Source: Proales similis (Eukaryota > Rotifera > Eurotatoria > Ploima > Proalidae). Taken from it: a stretch of DNA of 64,000 nt. The DNA lies in contig JAGVRJ010000001.1 of assembly GCA_019059635.1 (NCBI GenBank), positions 1,426,001-1,490,000 of the forward strand, written 5' to 3'. Numbering within the stretch: position 1 is the stretch's first letter; each line of letters opens with the position of its first letter. The position numbers and the translations under genes are program-made. Below, one piece after another: positions 33,132 through 43,085 of the stretch. The notes under the pieces were generated by a model that was not told where the DNA came from, ran no database searches, and was given only the letters and a program-made list of their open reading frames with translations.

Positions 33132-33382
33132 AAAGCAATCAAGCAGCGGCCAAAGACATTAATCGTCATTTTTGATCATTTAAAACGCTTTACGTCTCAT
33201 CAATTTAATCGAGTCTCAGCCACTTTGAAATAAATCCCGATCGAGCAGGCCTTTCCTTTTCCAGGTGAACTATCCATTCGTATAGAAAATTCTGCCCTTC
33301 CTTTTGCTTTTTTTGTTGTTTATTTGTTGCTGATATTGCCGAGAGAATAAAAAAAAAAAAGTTAAAAATTGGCTTATTGGCC

Positions 33383-34469
33383 TCAGAGTTCACTGTGAAA
33401 AGTGTCGTTTGTGATTGGCGTCTGAAAAGTGGAGTGAACGTGCACACGTTTGGGAAAGAGACGAATAAACAAGACCATCATGACAAAGACGACTAGGGCG
33501 AGCACAATCACTAGCCATATCCAACAGTTGCAAGACCTTGACACTCGGTCGCTCAGAGTGTCGTTCACTTGCTTCAGATTTTCCGTGTTTTTGTCCACCT
33601 CGGTGTTTAGTTTGTCCAAAAGCTTGAGCATTCAAATTAATGACTCTGAACGGGTCCTCTAACTAAACGCTTCGAGTACCTTAGTGTCGCCTTTGATCAT
33701 GTTGTTGGCCAGCAGCGAGTTTTGCTTTATATTTCCGACCGAGCGCAGCATTTCGGCCGCAATCTTCTCTTGATTATCTTGCTGCTGGGCAATCAGCTTC
33801 TCTATTTCGCTCTCGGCCTCGACCGCAAACGGCGATGAATTTTGCCCTTCCAGTTTGCTTGCTTGAAGACACTGACCAAGTGAAAGCTGGCAAAGCAGAT
33901 ACCTTTGGAGCCGAGCAGCTGTTCGCGCATTCGATTCTCTTGGTTGAGGCGAACTTTGTGGTAAATTTGCTTTTTCCTCGTGTCCTCCCGACTTATGATC
34001 GGACCCGGGTCCGGCAGCAACTGTATTGACTCTACATTTCGGTCGACACTTTCGTTCTTTTATTGCATTTCATAAATCGGCGTCGACGAGTCAAGACCCG
34101 GAGATCAATGCAAACTTACGTCGAGTCTGACAACACTCTTCAGAAAGTCGACTCTCTTCTTGTATTCATTAAGAGCGTCGATTGACGGCTTGCTATCGGC
34201 AAATTGTGGAACTAATCATGTCCTCAAGAGACCAGAGATATGTCTTACTTGGCAGTGAGCTTTGAGAGCTGCTTTAAAAAGTCTTCCAGTGAACTGACGT
34301 ACTTCAATTTTAATGTTAGATGATGATCATTGGGTGTTAAGGGCGTTCGAAGCCCAATTGACTGCCATACTTGCTTCAGACGCCACTTTTCTTCGTCTTG
34401 ACGCTCGGCCAGCTGCTCACATTTGGTCAACAGCCGTTTCAAATTTATTTCCAGATGAGCCAGGTTCAT
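33383..34469 (-). CDS. USE1: USE1, ER SNARE for Golgi-to-ER retrograde transport
   Basis: Tail-anchored SNARE that acts with Sec20 and syntaxin 18. The N-terminal exon (34469-about 34250) encodes LEINLKRLLTKCEQLAERQD, with the family's LELNLxRLLxRCE pattern, and SLEDFLKQL. Following exons carry SIDALNEYKKRVDFLKSVV, LNQENRMREQLLGSKG and a SNARE-like helix (LLANNMIKGDTK, then LNTEVDKNTENLKQVNDTL). The tail anchor is WIWLVIVLALVVFVMMVLFI, followed by RLFPK as in relatives. Unlike relatives that stop there, a lumenal tail of about 20 residues continues and ends in His-Ser-Glu-Leu, an H/KDEL-like ER retrieval sequence. Exon limits in the middle are approximate. Confidence 0.88.
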
Positions 34470-34685
34470 CTTTTCTCAACTGCCTGTGTTGGTCTAATTT
34501 CTAGTATTTCGTGGCCTATTTCAAAAATCAACGCGGTGCAAAACCAACAAAACAATTGTTCAGACACGTCTTGCTCTCACTGTCATGCATTTCAAAACAA
34601 GTTCAGAGTGAGTTTTAAAATATTTTATTATTTCTTCAAGGCTATTCTTTTGGCTAAGGAATGTGGCACTTGTTTCATGCTTGTT

Positions 34686-36752
34686 CTACTCGAATTTGAT
34701 GCCCTGTGCGAGCGGGAGCGATTTGCTGTAGTTTATGGTGCTAAAACATTTTTGATTAAAAAAAAAACGGATCGGAACTGGAAATGATTCAATTTACCAA
34801 GTTGAGCGTCTCATGTAGGCTTTCCACGCGTCAGAGCCCGACTCGCGTCCTCCGCCAGTGTGCTTCTCGCCGCCAAAGGCGCCTCCGATCTCCGCTCCAC
34901 TGGTCGGTATGTTCACATTGACGATACCGCAGTCCGAGCCTTTGGCGCCAGTCCATCGAAACATGTTCGAAATGCTGGTTGTAAACAAGCTGCTTGAAAG
35001 GCCTTGGTTTACTTCGTTGTTCCATTTGATTGCCTCGTCGAAATCCTAATTAAATCAAAGCTTGAATCAATCAGCCAATGGTCACTCAAGGCAGGCAGTT
35101 ACTTTGCATTTGAGGATGTACAGAATCGGAGCGAACGTCTCTTTGTGCACAATGGGAGCATCGTGGGCCAGACCAGTGATAATGGTCGGCTGCACGTAAT
35201 TGCCTTCCAAGTCCTCAATCGCTTTGCCACCGACCAGCACTTGCGCGCCACTCTGCTTGGCCTCTTCAACAGCTTTGAGAAACATGTCCACGGACTGTTT
35301 GGTGTGCAGAGGGCCATAGAGCGTCTTGGAGTCAAGCGGATCTCCGATTCTCAGCTGCCCGTACGCTTTGGCCAGCCGCTCGACGACCACATCGTAGACT
35401 TTTTCGTGCACAATCTTCAAGCAAATGTCACTAGGACTTGTCGAGAGTTGGCAGTTGTCGAGGAGTAATTACCAGACGTCGACAGGTAGTGCACCTTTGG
35501 CCAGCAGTTCCGACTGAGGCGAAAAAGACGGCCGGTATGGCAAGCTCGAGGTCAGCATCGTCCATGACCAGAATGGCGTTGTTGCCTCCGAGCTCCAGCA
35601 GACATCGGCCGAAGCGCTTGTGAACTTCCAAGTTGACTTTCTTGCCCACTTCGGTGCTGCCTGTGAACGAGACCAGATTGACGCGTTCGTCTTCGGCGAT
35701 TCGTTGCCCGACGTCAGCTCCTCCGCAAACCAGCGAACAGATCGCGGCCGGAAGGTTATTTCTGGCCAACACTGACGAGACAATGCTTGAAAGCGACGAT
35801 TGTTCAGTAATCAGTTTGAAAGGGGCATATATATTTGGAGAGAGAGAGAGAGAAATGGAGAGAGAGGGGACAGTGAACTGAGCTTACTTGGTGACGGCGA
35901 TGCTCACCAAAGGCGTGGTGGGCGCTCCTTTCCATAATGTCACGTTGCCGCACACGAGCGCAATGGCCGAGTTCCAGCCAAAGACTGCGCACGGAAAGTT
36001 GAAGGCGGTGATGACGCCCACAACACCGACCGGGTTCCACTGCTCCATCAGAAAGTGACCAGGTCCTGTGTTTAAACGGCGTTCAAGTCAATCGGACTGC
36101 GGTGCCAGTGTGAATTCATTTACGTTCGGATGGGAATACTTTGCCGTCAAACATTCTGGAGAGGCCAACTGCGTAGTCGCAAATGTCAATAAACTCTTGC
36201 ACTTCGCCCTCGCCTTCGGCCACAATTTTTCCCATTTCCAGAGCGATCTAATACCAGAGTAGATTAGACGGCGATTGCGAGACGAAGCGCGAGATATTCA
36301 CCAATTTGCCGAGCGCACTCTTGTGCTTGCGCAGTTCGTCGCCGATCTGACGAACAATTTCGCCCCTTTGCGGTGCCGGAATATCGGCCCAAATGTCCCA
36401 GGCTTTGCGCGTTTCGTCAATCGCCAATTCGTAGTCGCTCACATTTCCCTTGAAGCAGAGTTCGAGTTGAAAGAAAAAATCGGCGACAAGTGTGGCAAGG
36501 ACGAACCTGGACCACCGAGGCTATTGGCTTGTTGTTGGCCGGACACACCGAGTCGATGAGGGCGCCGTTGCCGAACCAGTTTGAATGTTTGGCCAGCACG
36601 CCGTGGTTCTTCTCGCTTAGACCGAGCTCTTTGAGAAACGAGTATCTGGGCTCGTTGATTAGGTAGGACGCGCCGCTGTTCATTCTCACCACCAATACGT
36701 TTAAATTGCCGCTTTTTACGATTTGACTCGCTTGTCTCAACACTCTGAACAT
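34686..36752 (-). CDS. ALDH7A1: Alpha-aminoadipic semialdehyde dehydrogenase (antiquitin)
   Basis: NAD-dependent enzyme of lysine breakdown, mitochondrial and cytosolic. Exon 1 (36752-36507) begins [15 protein letters not shown], a likely mitochondrial presequence, then [14 protein letters not shown] and CPANNKPIA. Later exons carry [32 protein letters not shown], the catalytic glutamate in [10 protein letters not shown] and the catalytic cysteine in [10 protein letters not shown]. They continue with [30 protein letters not shown] and [20 protein letters not shown]. After RRST the frame reads Trp-stop, but a donor there (GTAAAT) joins a last exon at 34740-34686 encoding [18 protein letters not shown], exactly the family C-terminus. 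A TATA-like element lies just upstream at 36788-36796. Confidence 0.96.
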
Positions 36753-36787
36753 TTCGCCTGACTGCTGCTTGAGATTAGACGCTCGCC

Positions 36788-36796
36788 TTTTATATC
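36788..36796 (-). promoter_or_regulatory. TATA-like element upstream of ALDH7A1
   Basis: On the minus strand the sequence reads GATATAAAAGG, about 40 bases before the ATG at 36752. That spacing would place transcription start near 36763, giving a very short leader. Confidence 0.45.
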
Positions 36797-38056
36797 AACA
36801 TCAACCAGTGGGAGTGGCCTTAGAGGCTCGTATGCATTCGTGCGCGCTTCGAACAGAGATAAACATTGGCCTATAAGGAAACAGATCGGACAAGAAGAAA
36901 TCGCTCGGAGATAAGAGTTTATCTAATCTCTTCGTTGGTTGGCTTCTTCAATTCTCAGAGGGTCAGCTCGAGTCTACGCATTAAACAGTCGCCGCTGTCG
37001 TGCTCTATTCGATTTTGTTGGGCGCCAAAATATTCTTTGTCGATTAGTTTCAGAGCGCAGCCCAGTTAGTTAAGAAACATTTATGATCTGAGGGCAGCAA
37101 ATTCAATACGGCTCAAGAGTACAGACAAGATTACTTGTCGCTGCACGAATGTTCTACTCGGCGATAAGAACGCAGCGGCCAACACTTTCTTCAGAGTCTA
37201 CGCACACACACACACACACACACACAAAGAGAGCGCAGGGAGCGATAGAGGGGCCGAATCAGGGCATCCGAAGCAAAAATAGCTGGAGAGTAAAATAGAA
37301 AGCGCTATTTGCACGCTACATGACTCATTGGCTTTAATTTTGCTCTTGCTTGGCCAATTTTATTCTCCTAAGCTTTCCACGTCGCATTCGTCTTGAAATT
37401 AGAAAAGAGGCATTTGATCGAGAGCATTCGAGGTGTGCGGTCTTGGATTAGAAAAACTAATGATCTCGCCTTCTCGAGTGTTGGTGTGGGCCCAACTGTG
37501 CGCCAATCGTTGGTCTGCAGGTGTCTCATTACGTGTCGCACCATGAAAAATCACGCAATGCTCATTTAGTTAATTTATGAATTCAGAGCGGCCCCTTTAT
37601 CTACAGAACGGTATTCATGAATCACGAGCGAACACAAGCGTTTTCATTTTTTCTCCTTTTATTTTTTTTTATTCGTTCTTTCTTATACATGTGCCGGCCC
37701 AACTAACTTGAATGCATTCAAGAGACGGAACGGAGCTTCAGTTTGCTTCATGCGATTTACTGGCGCCTGTGAAATTGCTCGGCTTTCTAAATTCAATCAC
37801 ACAAACGCGTTTCCTTTTTATTTGTTCACCCATTTGGCTGATGAATTGATTGCCTGCTTGCATTAATGCGGCTCTAAGCCGGAGCGTCTCCAGTTACTTG
37901 ATTGCGCCAACTCTGCAGAATGGTGCAATTTATGCGAGCAATCGATTTTCACTGTTGAGCTCAAATTCCCAATCGCTCTCTATCCGTTCTCTATTCTAAT
38001 TGACCGGTGGCAAATTTTTTTTAGATTAATTTGCAACGAGAAGCCTTCGAAATAAA
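36797..38056. other. Intergenic between divergent ALDH7A1 and thioredoxin genes
   Basis: 1.26 kb with a (CA)n tract at about 37202-37227 and AT-rich stretches. No ORF that I can support. Confidence 0.4.
37202..37227 (+). repeat. CA dinucleotide tract
   Basis: Perfect (CA)n run of about 25 bases between the ALDH7A1 and thioredoxin genes. Confidence 0.7.
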
Positions 38057-38472
38057 ATGGTCCATCAGCCCGCCTCAGCCGAAGAGTTCAGAGAGATCGT
38101 CAAGGACGGAACCGTGGTCGTTGACTTCAGGTGAGCAGATTGAGCTCGATCAGAGCGTGCAGTCCTCAAGCAAATTGAATTAGTGCGACCTGGTGCGGCC
38201 CGTGCAAAATGATTGCTCCGTTCTTTGACGAACTGTCGAAAAAGTACACCAGCCTGCGATTTATCAAGGTCGACGTTGATGAGCTCGAGGAGATTAGCTC
38301 TGAGGCCGGCGTCTCTGCCATGTAATTATAAAAGCGCCATAAACTCGCTGGCTTTTCATCGAGAACTTTGAAAAGGCCTTCGTTCTATGTTTACCGAAAC
38401 GGAAGTGTTATCGACACCTTGGTCGGCGCCAGCAAAGAGAAGCTTGAAGAGCTTGTCAAGAAATACGCTTAA
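38057..38472 (+). CDS. Thioredoxin, canonical WCGPC active site
   Basis: Three exons (38057-38130, 38184-38321, 38376-38472) give 102 residues, the usual size of cytosolic thioredoxin. The active site reads [17 protein letters not shown], followed by [20 protein letters not shown] and the cis-proline in [10 protein letters not shown]. All catalytic residues are present, so this should be a working protein disulfide reductase, recycled by thioredoxin reductase. It is the first of three tandem thioredoxin genes. Confidence 0.96.
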
Positions 38473-38736
38473 ATGAGGCGCTCATGGCCGGTGCGTTCAG
38501 TTCCCTAGCGCGTTTAGCGATTTAGATTTACACACCGCCTTGGACTTTAGACACAACATCCCATCGTCACCTTTTTAATTTTACTTCTGCCATAAATAAA
38601 CTCGAAATTTACGAGCAAACTTGTTATCGTTTAAACGACGAGTTGACGGGAAGAGAACGCCTTGTGTACGTGAGGCAGCAATGGCGCTCTTCAGCTCCAT
38701 ATTTCACGCAACCGGATTAAAAGCGAAACAGCAAGA

Positions 38737-39054
38737 ATGTTTCTGAAATGCAAAAATCGAAGCGAATTCAATCGGGTCACCCAGAATGGTCTGGTGGTGG
38801 TGGAATTCAGCGCGAGCTGGTGCGGCGCTTGTCGTCTCGTAGGTCCCCAGTTTCAAGCTCTCTCAAGCAACTACGCCCAGTTCAACTTCATGCGAGTCGA
38901 CATTGAGCAGCTTGAAGAGCTCGCCAGTCTCGAGGGCATTGTGGCTGTGCCCTGCTTCAATTTCTACCGCAACGGATGCCTTGTCGATCAAATAATCGGC
39001 TCTAACAACAAACTCCTCGTGGACTTTGTCGAAAAACATTTCAATCGCGCTTGA
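38737..39054 (+). CDS. Thioredoxin-like protein, WCGAC active site
   Basis: Intronless gene of 105 residues, 264 bp after the first thioredoxin. The active site is SASWCGACRLVGPQF: both cysteines are kept, but the proline between them is alanine, which in thioredoxins alters redox potential. The cis-proline is in AVPCFNFYRNG, with an additional cysteine beside it. Lack of introns could mean a retrocopy of a thioredoxin gene, but divergence is too great to tell. Confidence 0.92.
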   Translation: MFLKCKNRSEFNRVTQNGLVVVEFSASWCGACRLVGPQFQALSSNYAQFNFMRVDIEQLEELASLEGIVAVPCFNFYRNGCLVDQIIGSNNKLLVDFVEKHFNRA

Positions 39055-39278
39055 TTTCATTTTAGAACGCTCGTAGCCTGATTGCTAGCAGCAGACTTTT
39101 CAATTTTTCTACTCGTTTGCTCGCCGAATAAAAATAAAGCAACAAAAAGCAGATTGAGCTTTGAACAAAAAACAATTGAGCTTTGATTTGGGCTGCAGGC
39201 AGCGCTGAAGCGCACTGTTCAGCTTGCTCTTGCATCTTTCTCAGTCACTTTCGATTCCATTTAGACTGCCACTAGAAC

Positions 39279-39735
39279 ATGATCGTGTACAAGTGCATAT
39301 CGTTCGAGGAGTTCCAAGCATATACGAGAGAGAAAAAGAGCGTCGTGTTCTTTTGCGCCAGTTGGTGTAAGTTGAGCTTGAAATTCTCGCTTATTCTGTG
39401 TGTCTGATCGATTGGCGGACCAACTGCCTGTCTTTTGGCCTGCCCGTCTGTCTGTTTGTCTTTTGGCTTGCTTGCTTCTGGTGACCTTAATGTTTTGAAT
39501 TGAAGGCACCTCGTCGCAAGCGATCACTCCCTACTTTGACATTATGTCACGCAAATACCAAACGATCAAGTTTGTCAAAGTCGACATAGACGAAGTGGAC
39601 CAGATAAAGACCAACATTCAAATAGACGCCATTCCCAGCTTCTACATTTACAGACAGGGTCAAGTAGTTGAGGTGCTGCTGGGCGCGTGCGTCGAAAAAC
39701 TTGAACAGTTCCTGCTCAAGCATTCGTTTGATTAG
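39279..39735 (+). CDS. Thioredoxin-like protein, WCTSS (single-cysteine) active site
   Basis: Two exons (39279-39366, 39506-39735) give 105 residues. The active site reads CASWCTSSQAITPYF: the second, resolving cysteine is replaced by serine. The fold-defining FVKVDIDEVDQIKTNIQIDA and IPSFYIYRQGQ (cis-proline) remain. A C-x-x-S thioredoxin can form mixed disulfides but cannot complete reduction alone, so it may act by trapping partners, glutathione-dependently, or as a chaperone. The single intron interrupts the active-site cysteine codon, a different position from the first thioredoxin's intron. Confidence 0.92.
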
Positions 39736-39811
39736 AACCTTGAATAAACTCTTAGACCAGTGGTTTTGGGCGTTTTTTTAAACAGAATTTTTATTTCAAC
39801 TGGTCAAGAGG

Positions 39812-41098
39812 CTAGTTCTTGCCTTTCAGGTGCTCGTAGACGTAGGCCATGTCCTTTTTGTCAAAGCCCATGTTGCTCAGCTGACGGTAAAAGTTCAAGG
39901 CGGCCGAGCCGAGCGGTATCGGCGAATTGGATGCGAGCGATGCGCTCTGAGCAAGGCCCAAGTCCTTGGTCATCAGTCCACAAGCAAAGCCGCCCTCGTA
40001 GTTCTTGCTCGGCGGGATGCCTTCGATCACACCTGGCACTGGATTGTACACCTCACTTGACCAGCATCTGCCCGACGATGTGTTCACTATCGAAGCGAGT
40101 ACGTGCTTGTCAAGGCCAAGTCTTGACGGCCTCACTCTTAGTTTTGCCAGCCTAAATGAGTCAATTTAAACGCCTACCGAATTCCAAGATTCATTATTTC
40201 GGCGGTGCCGATCATCGATATTCCCAGCATCAGGTTGTTGCATATTTTGGCCGCCTTTTTCATTAAATTTGAGTGGCAAGTTGAGAGGAAGAGCGTTTCG
40301 GAGCAGAGCAGATTACAAGTCCAAGTCCTTGTTCGCCCGCGTGAACAATGTTCTTTCCCATTCCTTGCAGAATCGGTCGAATAGCCTCGAATTCTTGCTG
40401 CGAGGCGCCGACCATGAAAGTCAAAGTGGCGTTCTCGGCACCCTTCACACCACCGGACACTGGTTGTGATTGAAAGCAAACAGTCAACACCAACGAGTGC
40501 AGCAGGAGCTTTCTGATTCAAAACAAACCAGGTGCATCGTTGAACGAAACTGACTTTTTGCTGCATTCGACCGCAAGCTCTTTGGAGGCCATTATGTCAA
40601 TGGTGCTGCAATCGATGCAATAAGTGGATGCCTTGACGTTCCTTGATTGAGAGAGTTGGGTCGACTGCGAGGAGAAGGGCGGACGAGAGAGACACAGCTT
40701 ACGAGAGGATTCCGTCTTTGGATGTAAACACCTCTTGGACGTGCGGATGACTCGGCAGCATGGTGATTATGTACTGGGAGTCGGCGGCAAGTTCGGCCGG
40801 ATTGGAGGCGGCCTTGGCGCCTAAATCGAACCATTTATGGAGAGGCTAGTCGCAGGCCGGGGCCGTCTATTACCCAATCCTTGGAGCTCAGAGACAATCG
40901 ACTTGTTGATGTCGAGAACGGTGAGCTCGTGACCGCTCTTCATCAAGTTCTTGGCCATCGACGCGCCCATGTTGCCTAGACCAATGAAGCCTACACGAGC
41001 CTGGGTTTGCGCCAAGGCAGACGTTTATTTTACTCGTTCGACCATGTTTCGATTGACTAAGGAGCGCATACCTGACGGATTAAGCTAACTCGAACCAT
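39812..41098 (-). CDS. HIBADH: 3-hydroxyisobutyrate dehydrogenase, mitochondrial
   Basis: NAD-dependent oxidation of 3-hydroxyisobutyrate to methylmalonate semialdehyde in valine breakdown. I place the start in a 27-base exon (41098-41072, MVRVSLIRQ, part of a presequence), joined to exon 2 at 41000 (ARVGFIGLGNMGASMAKNLM, the NAD-binding motif). Later exons give ITMLPSHPHVQEV, DAPVSGGVKGAENATLTFMV, the catalytic lysine in AAKICNNLMLGISMIG, then SSGRCWSSEVYNPVPGV and KDLGLAQSAS. An in-frame ATG at 41015 lies in the intron and would give MAQTQARVG without the arginine-rich leader. The gene is tail-to-tail with the third thioredoxin, 76 bp apart. Confidence 0.94.
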
Positions 41099-41291
41099 AA
41101 CTAGGGCGATTTCAAAAGTGAATATTAAATAAAAGGAATCGATCGATTTTGAAAATTCTCTGTATTTATGTGTCGCTTAAATGTCGAGCACGCACATCCA
41201 CTGCCACACCTATTTATTTTGTTTTGCAACGAACGAAGAAGAGAGACGCGCAACACTCAGGCCAAACAGAGTCACAGCTCATGTCCTCTCG

Positions 41292-42617
41292 CTAGGCCGG
41301 CTCTTTGCTGCTCAGGTCGTTATTGATCACATAGATTTCATCATTTTGCTGGTCAATGTCGGCGTCATTGTTGTTGCTTTGGCGAATCAAGAAATCATTC
41401 GGTGACTTTTCATGCGCATCACTGCTTGTCCTTGAGCACTGCAACAAGCTGGCGATTGAGTCCTTGAGTCGTCTGTTGTAGGAGACGAAAAACACTGGGC
41501 TGAATGAGAACTGAACGCTGGCAAGCGCTTGAATGAAGAGCACCCAAGTTTGACTAAATTGCCAGTCGGAAGAGAGATAGCAGACGTACGGGCTGCTGTA
41601 GATTCAGACGTTGATAGCGAGCGGTTAAAGGAGGCGTTTGAATTGAAAGAATAAACTGCAACTCACCTGCAGAGGAACATCAAAATCCACGAGTAGCAGA
41701 GGAGATGGACGAGACGAGACGCCTCGCAGCGCAGGATGTTGGGTATTTGACTGGCAATGCGAGTTCTCATTCGACACAGGTCGGCCATCAGCACACAGTA
41801 GATGACAAGAGTGATGCCTTGAGTGATGAGAACCAGAGAGATGGTCGAGTAGATCTTGATCGGGGTCATTTTGCGTTCAGTTCTGCAAATCAAAACGCGG
41901 TCGTCATAGCGATAGCTGCTCAGTCCTTTTGTGAAATCGTCGTCAATTCAGATGGCGACCAACAGAAGAGACGGAGGAGAAGAACAGCACCTGTGTAGTT
42001 GATTGAGTTGATTGCAAACGACAAAAGCCAAACGCCCAAGATCATTAGCTTTGCAGTGCGCAGAGTAAAGCAGCGTTTGTAAATGCCCGGCTTGAACAAG
42101 AAAAAGAACCTAATCGGCGAGAACAGCAACAGAAAATCATTTTAGCCCATTCTCGATCGATTGGAGTGTGTGGGTACAAACCGATTGATGGCAATCATGT
42201 AAAAAGAGAACACCGCTGCCAGACCGCTAGTGGTCATCAGTGAGCCCTGAATTGCACAGATGAAGCTATTTTGCTCAAGCAAGCTGAATGATCCCAGAAG
42301 GCCTTGAAAGCAACTTCGATTGGAGCTGAACATTAAAAGTTAAAATGCCAGAATTTTACTTGCGGAGATGAACGGAGAGGACGACAGGCAGAACACCAGC
42401 TCAGCAAACATTAGATTGCCGATCCACAAGAACGGCTGACTTGAGCGCAGCTCTCTACGTCTCAGGATGGCCACGACAATCAAACAGTTGCCTGTGAAAA
42501 GTTGTTTCATGAGCCAGCGAGAGGGAGCGTTGGAGACGCCAACAAACCGATCACTGCCAGAAGCAGATTGACAAGGTGAAAAGCAGAAAATCCGACCAGG
42601 ACCGACGAGGAAGCCAT
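41292..42617 (-). CDS. Divergent orphan rhodopsin-family GPCR
   Basis: About six short exons encode a seven-helix receptor. TM1 has the conserved Gly-Asn (AVIGNCLIVVAIL). TM2 reads LMFAELVFCL, with Glu where most receptors have the sodium-binding Asp. TM3 ends AINRFF in place of DRY. TM4 is LMILGVWLLSFAINS. TM7 lacks NPxxY (SPVFFVSYNRR). Asn-Arg-Tyr/Phe motifs occur in melatonin-like receptors and in the insect Tre1/moody group, so one of these is possible. Similarity is too weak for a ligand call. The tail is rich in Asn and Asp. The start at 42617 lies about 50 bases from a minus-strand TATA element. Confidence 0.8.
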
Positions 42618-42667
42618 TCAGAATCTGAAATGAAGCGAATGCGATTGGGAATTTTCCATCCGGATGC

Positions 42668-42676
42668 TTTATATGC
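42668..42676 (-). promoter_or_regulatory. TATA box upstream of the orphan GPCR
   Basis: On the minus strand the sequence reads GCATATAAAGC, about 50 bases before the ATG at 42617. This would place transcription start close to 42640. Confidence 0.45.
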
Positions 42677-43085
42677 CTTTTTAATCTGACCTGGTTAAGC
42701 TGTTTGAAAATCGCTTGTAGCTGGCAGTGCCGGATTTAAGCTCTAGACATTTGCTAAGTGATTTGACAGCTTTGCTTGCTACATGACAATTGGCCAATAG
42801 GAAATCAGTCACATGCATCTGAGACAGTGGCAGTCTCAGCGATCGAATTTCATCCTCTCTCTTGTGCTTGATTATTCAGCATCAGACGATTATCTCACCT
42901 TAAACGAGCAGCCCATTGAATAGTGCTGAAGCATTGAACGGATAATGACTTAAGGGCTGAAAATGATGCGCTCACTCAGGAAAATTGAAAAAAATTGGGC
43001 GATTGCAGTCACACGTCATTGTCATTATTATCTTTATTATCGGAAAATAAAATTGATACCCGCGAACGAGGCGATCGAAAGTGTT
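42677..43085. other. Intergenic, orphan GPCR to ankyrin/SOCS gene
   Basis: About 410 bp of promoter flank for the GPCR and 3' flank of the next gene on the same strand. AATAAA on the minus strand near 43048 fits the polyadenylation signal expected for a gene ending further right only if it is the upstream gene's; otherwise no feature. Confidence 0.3.
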
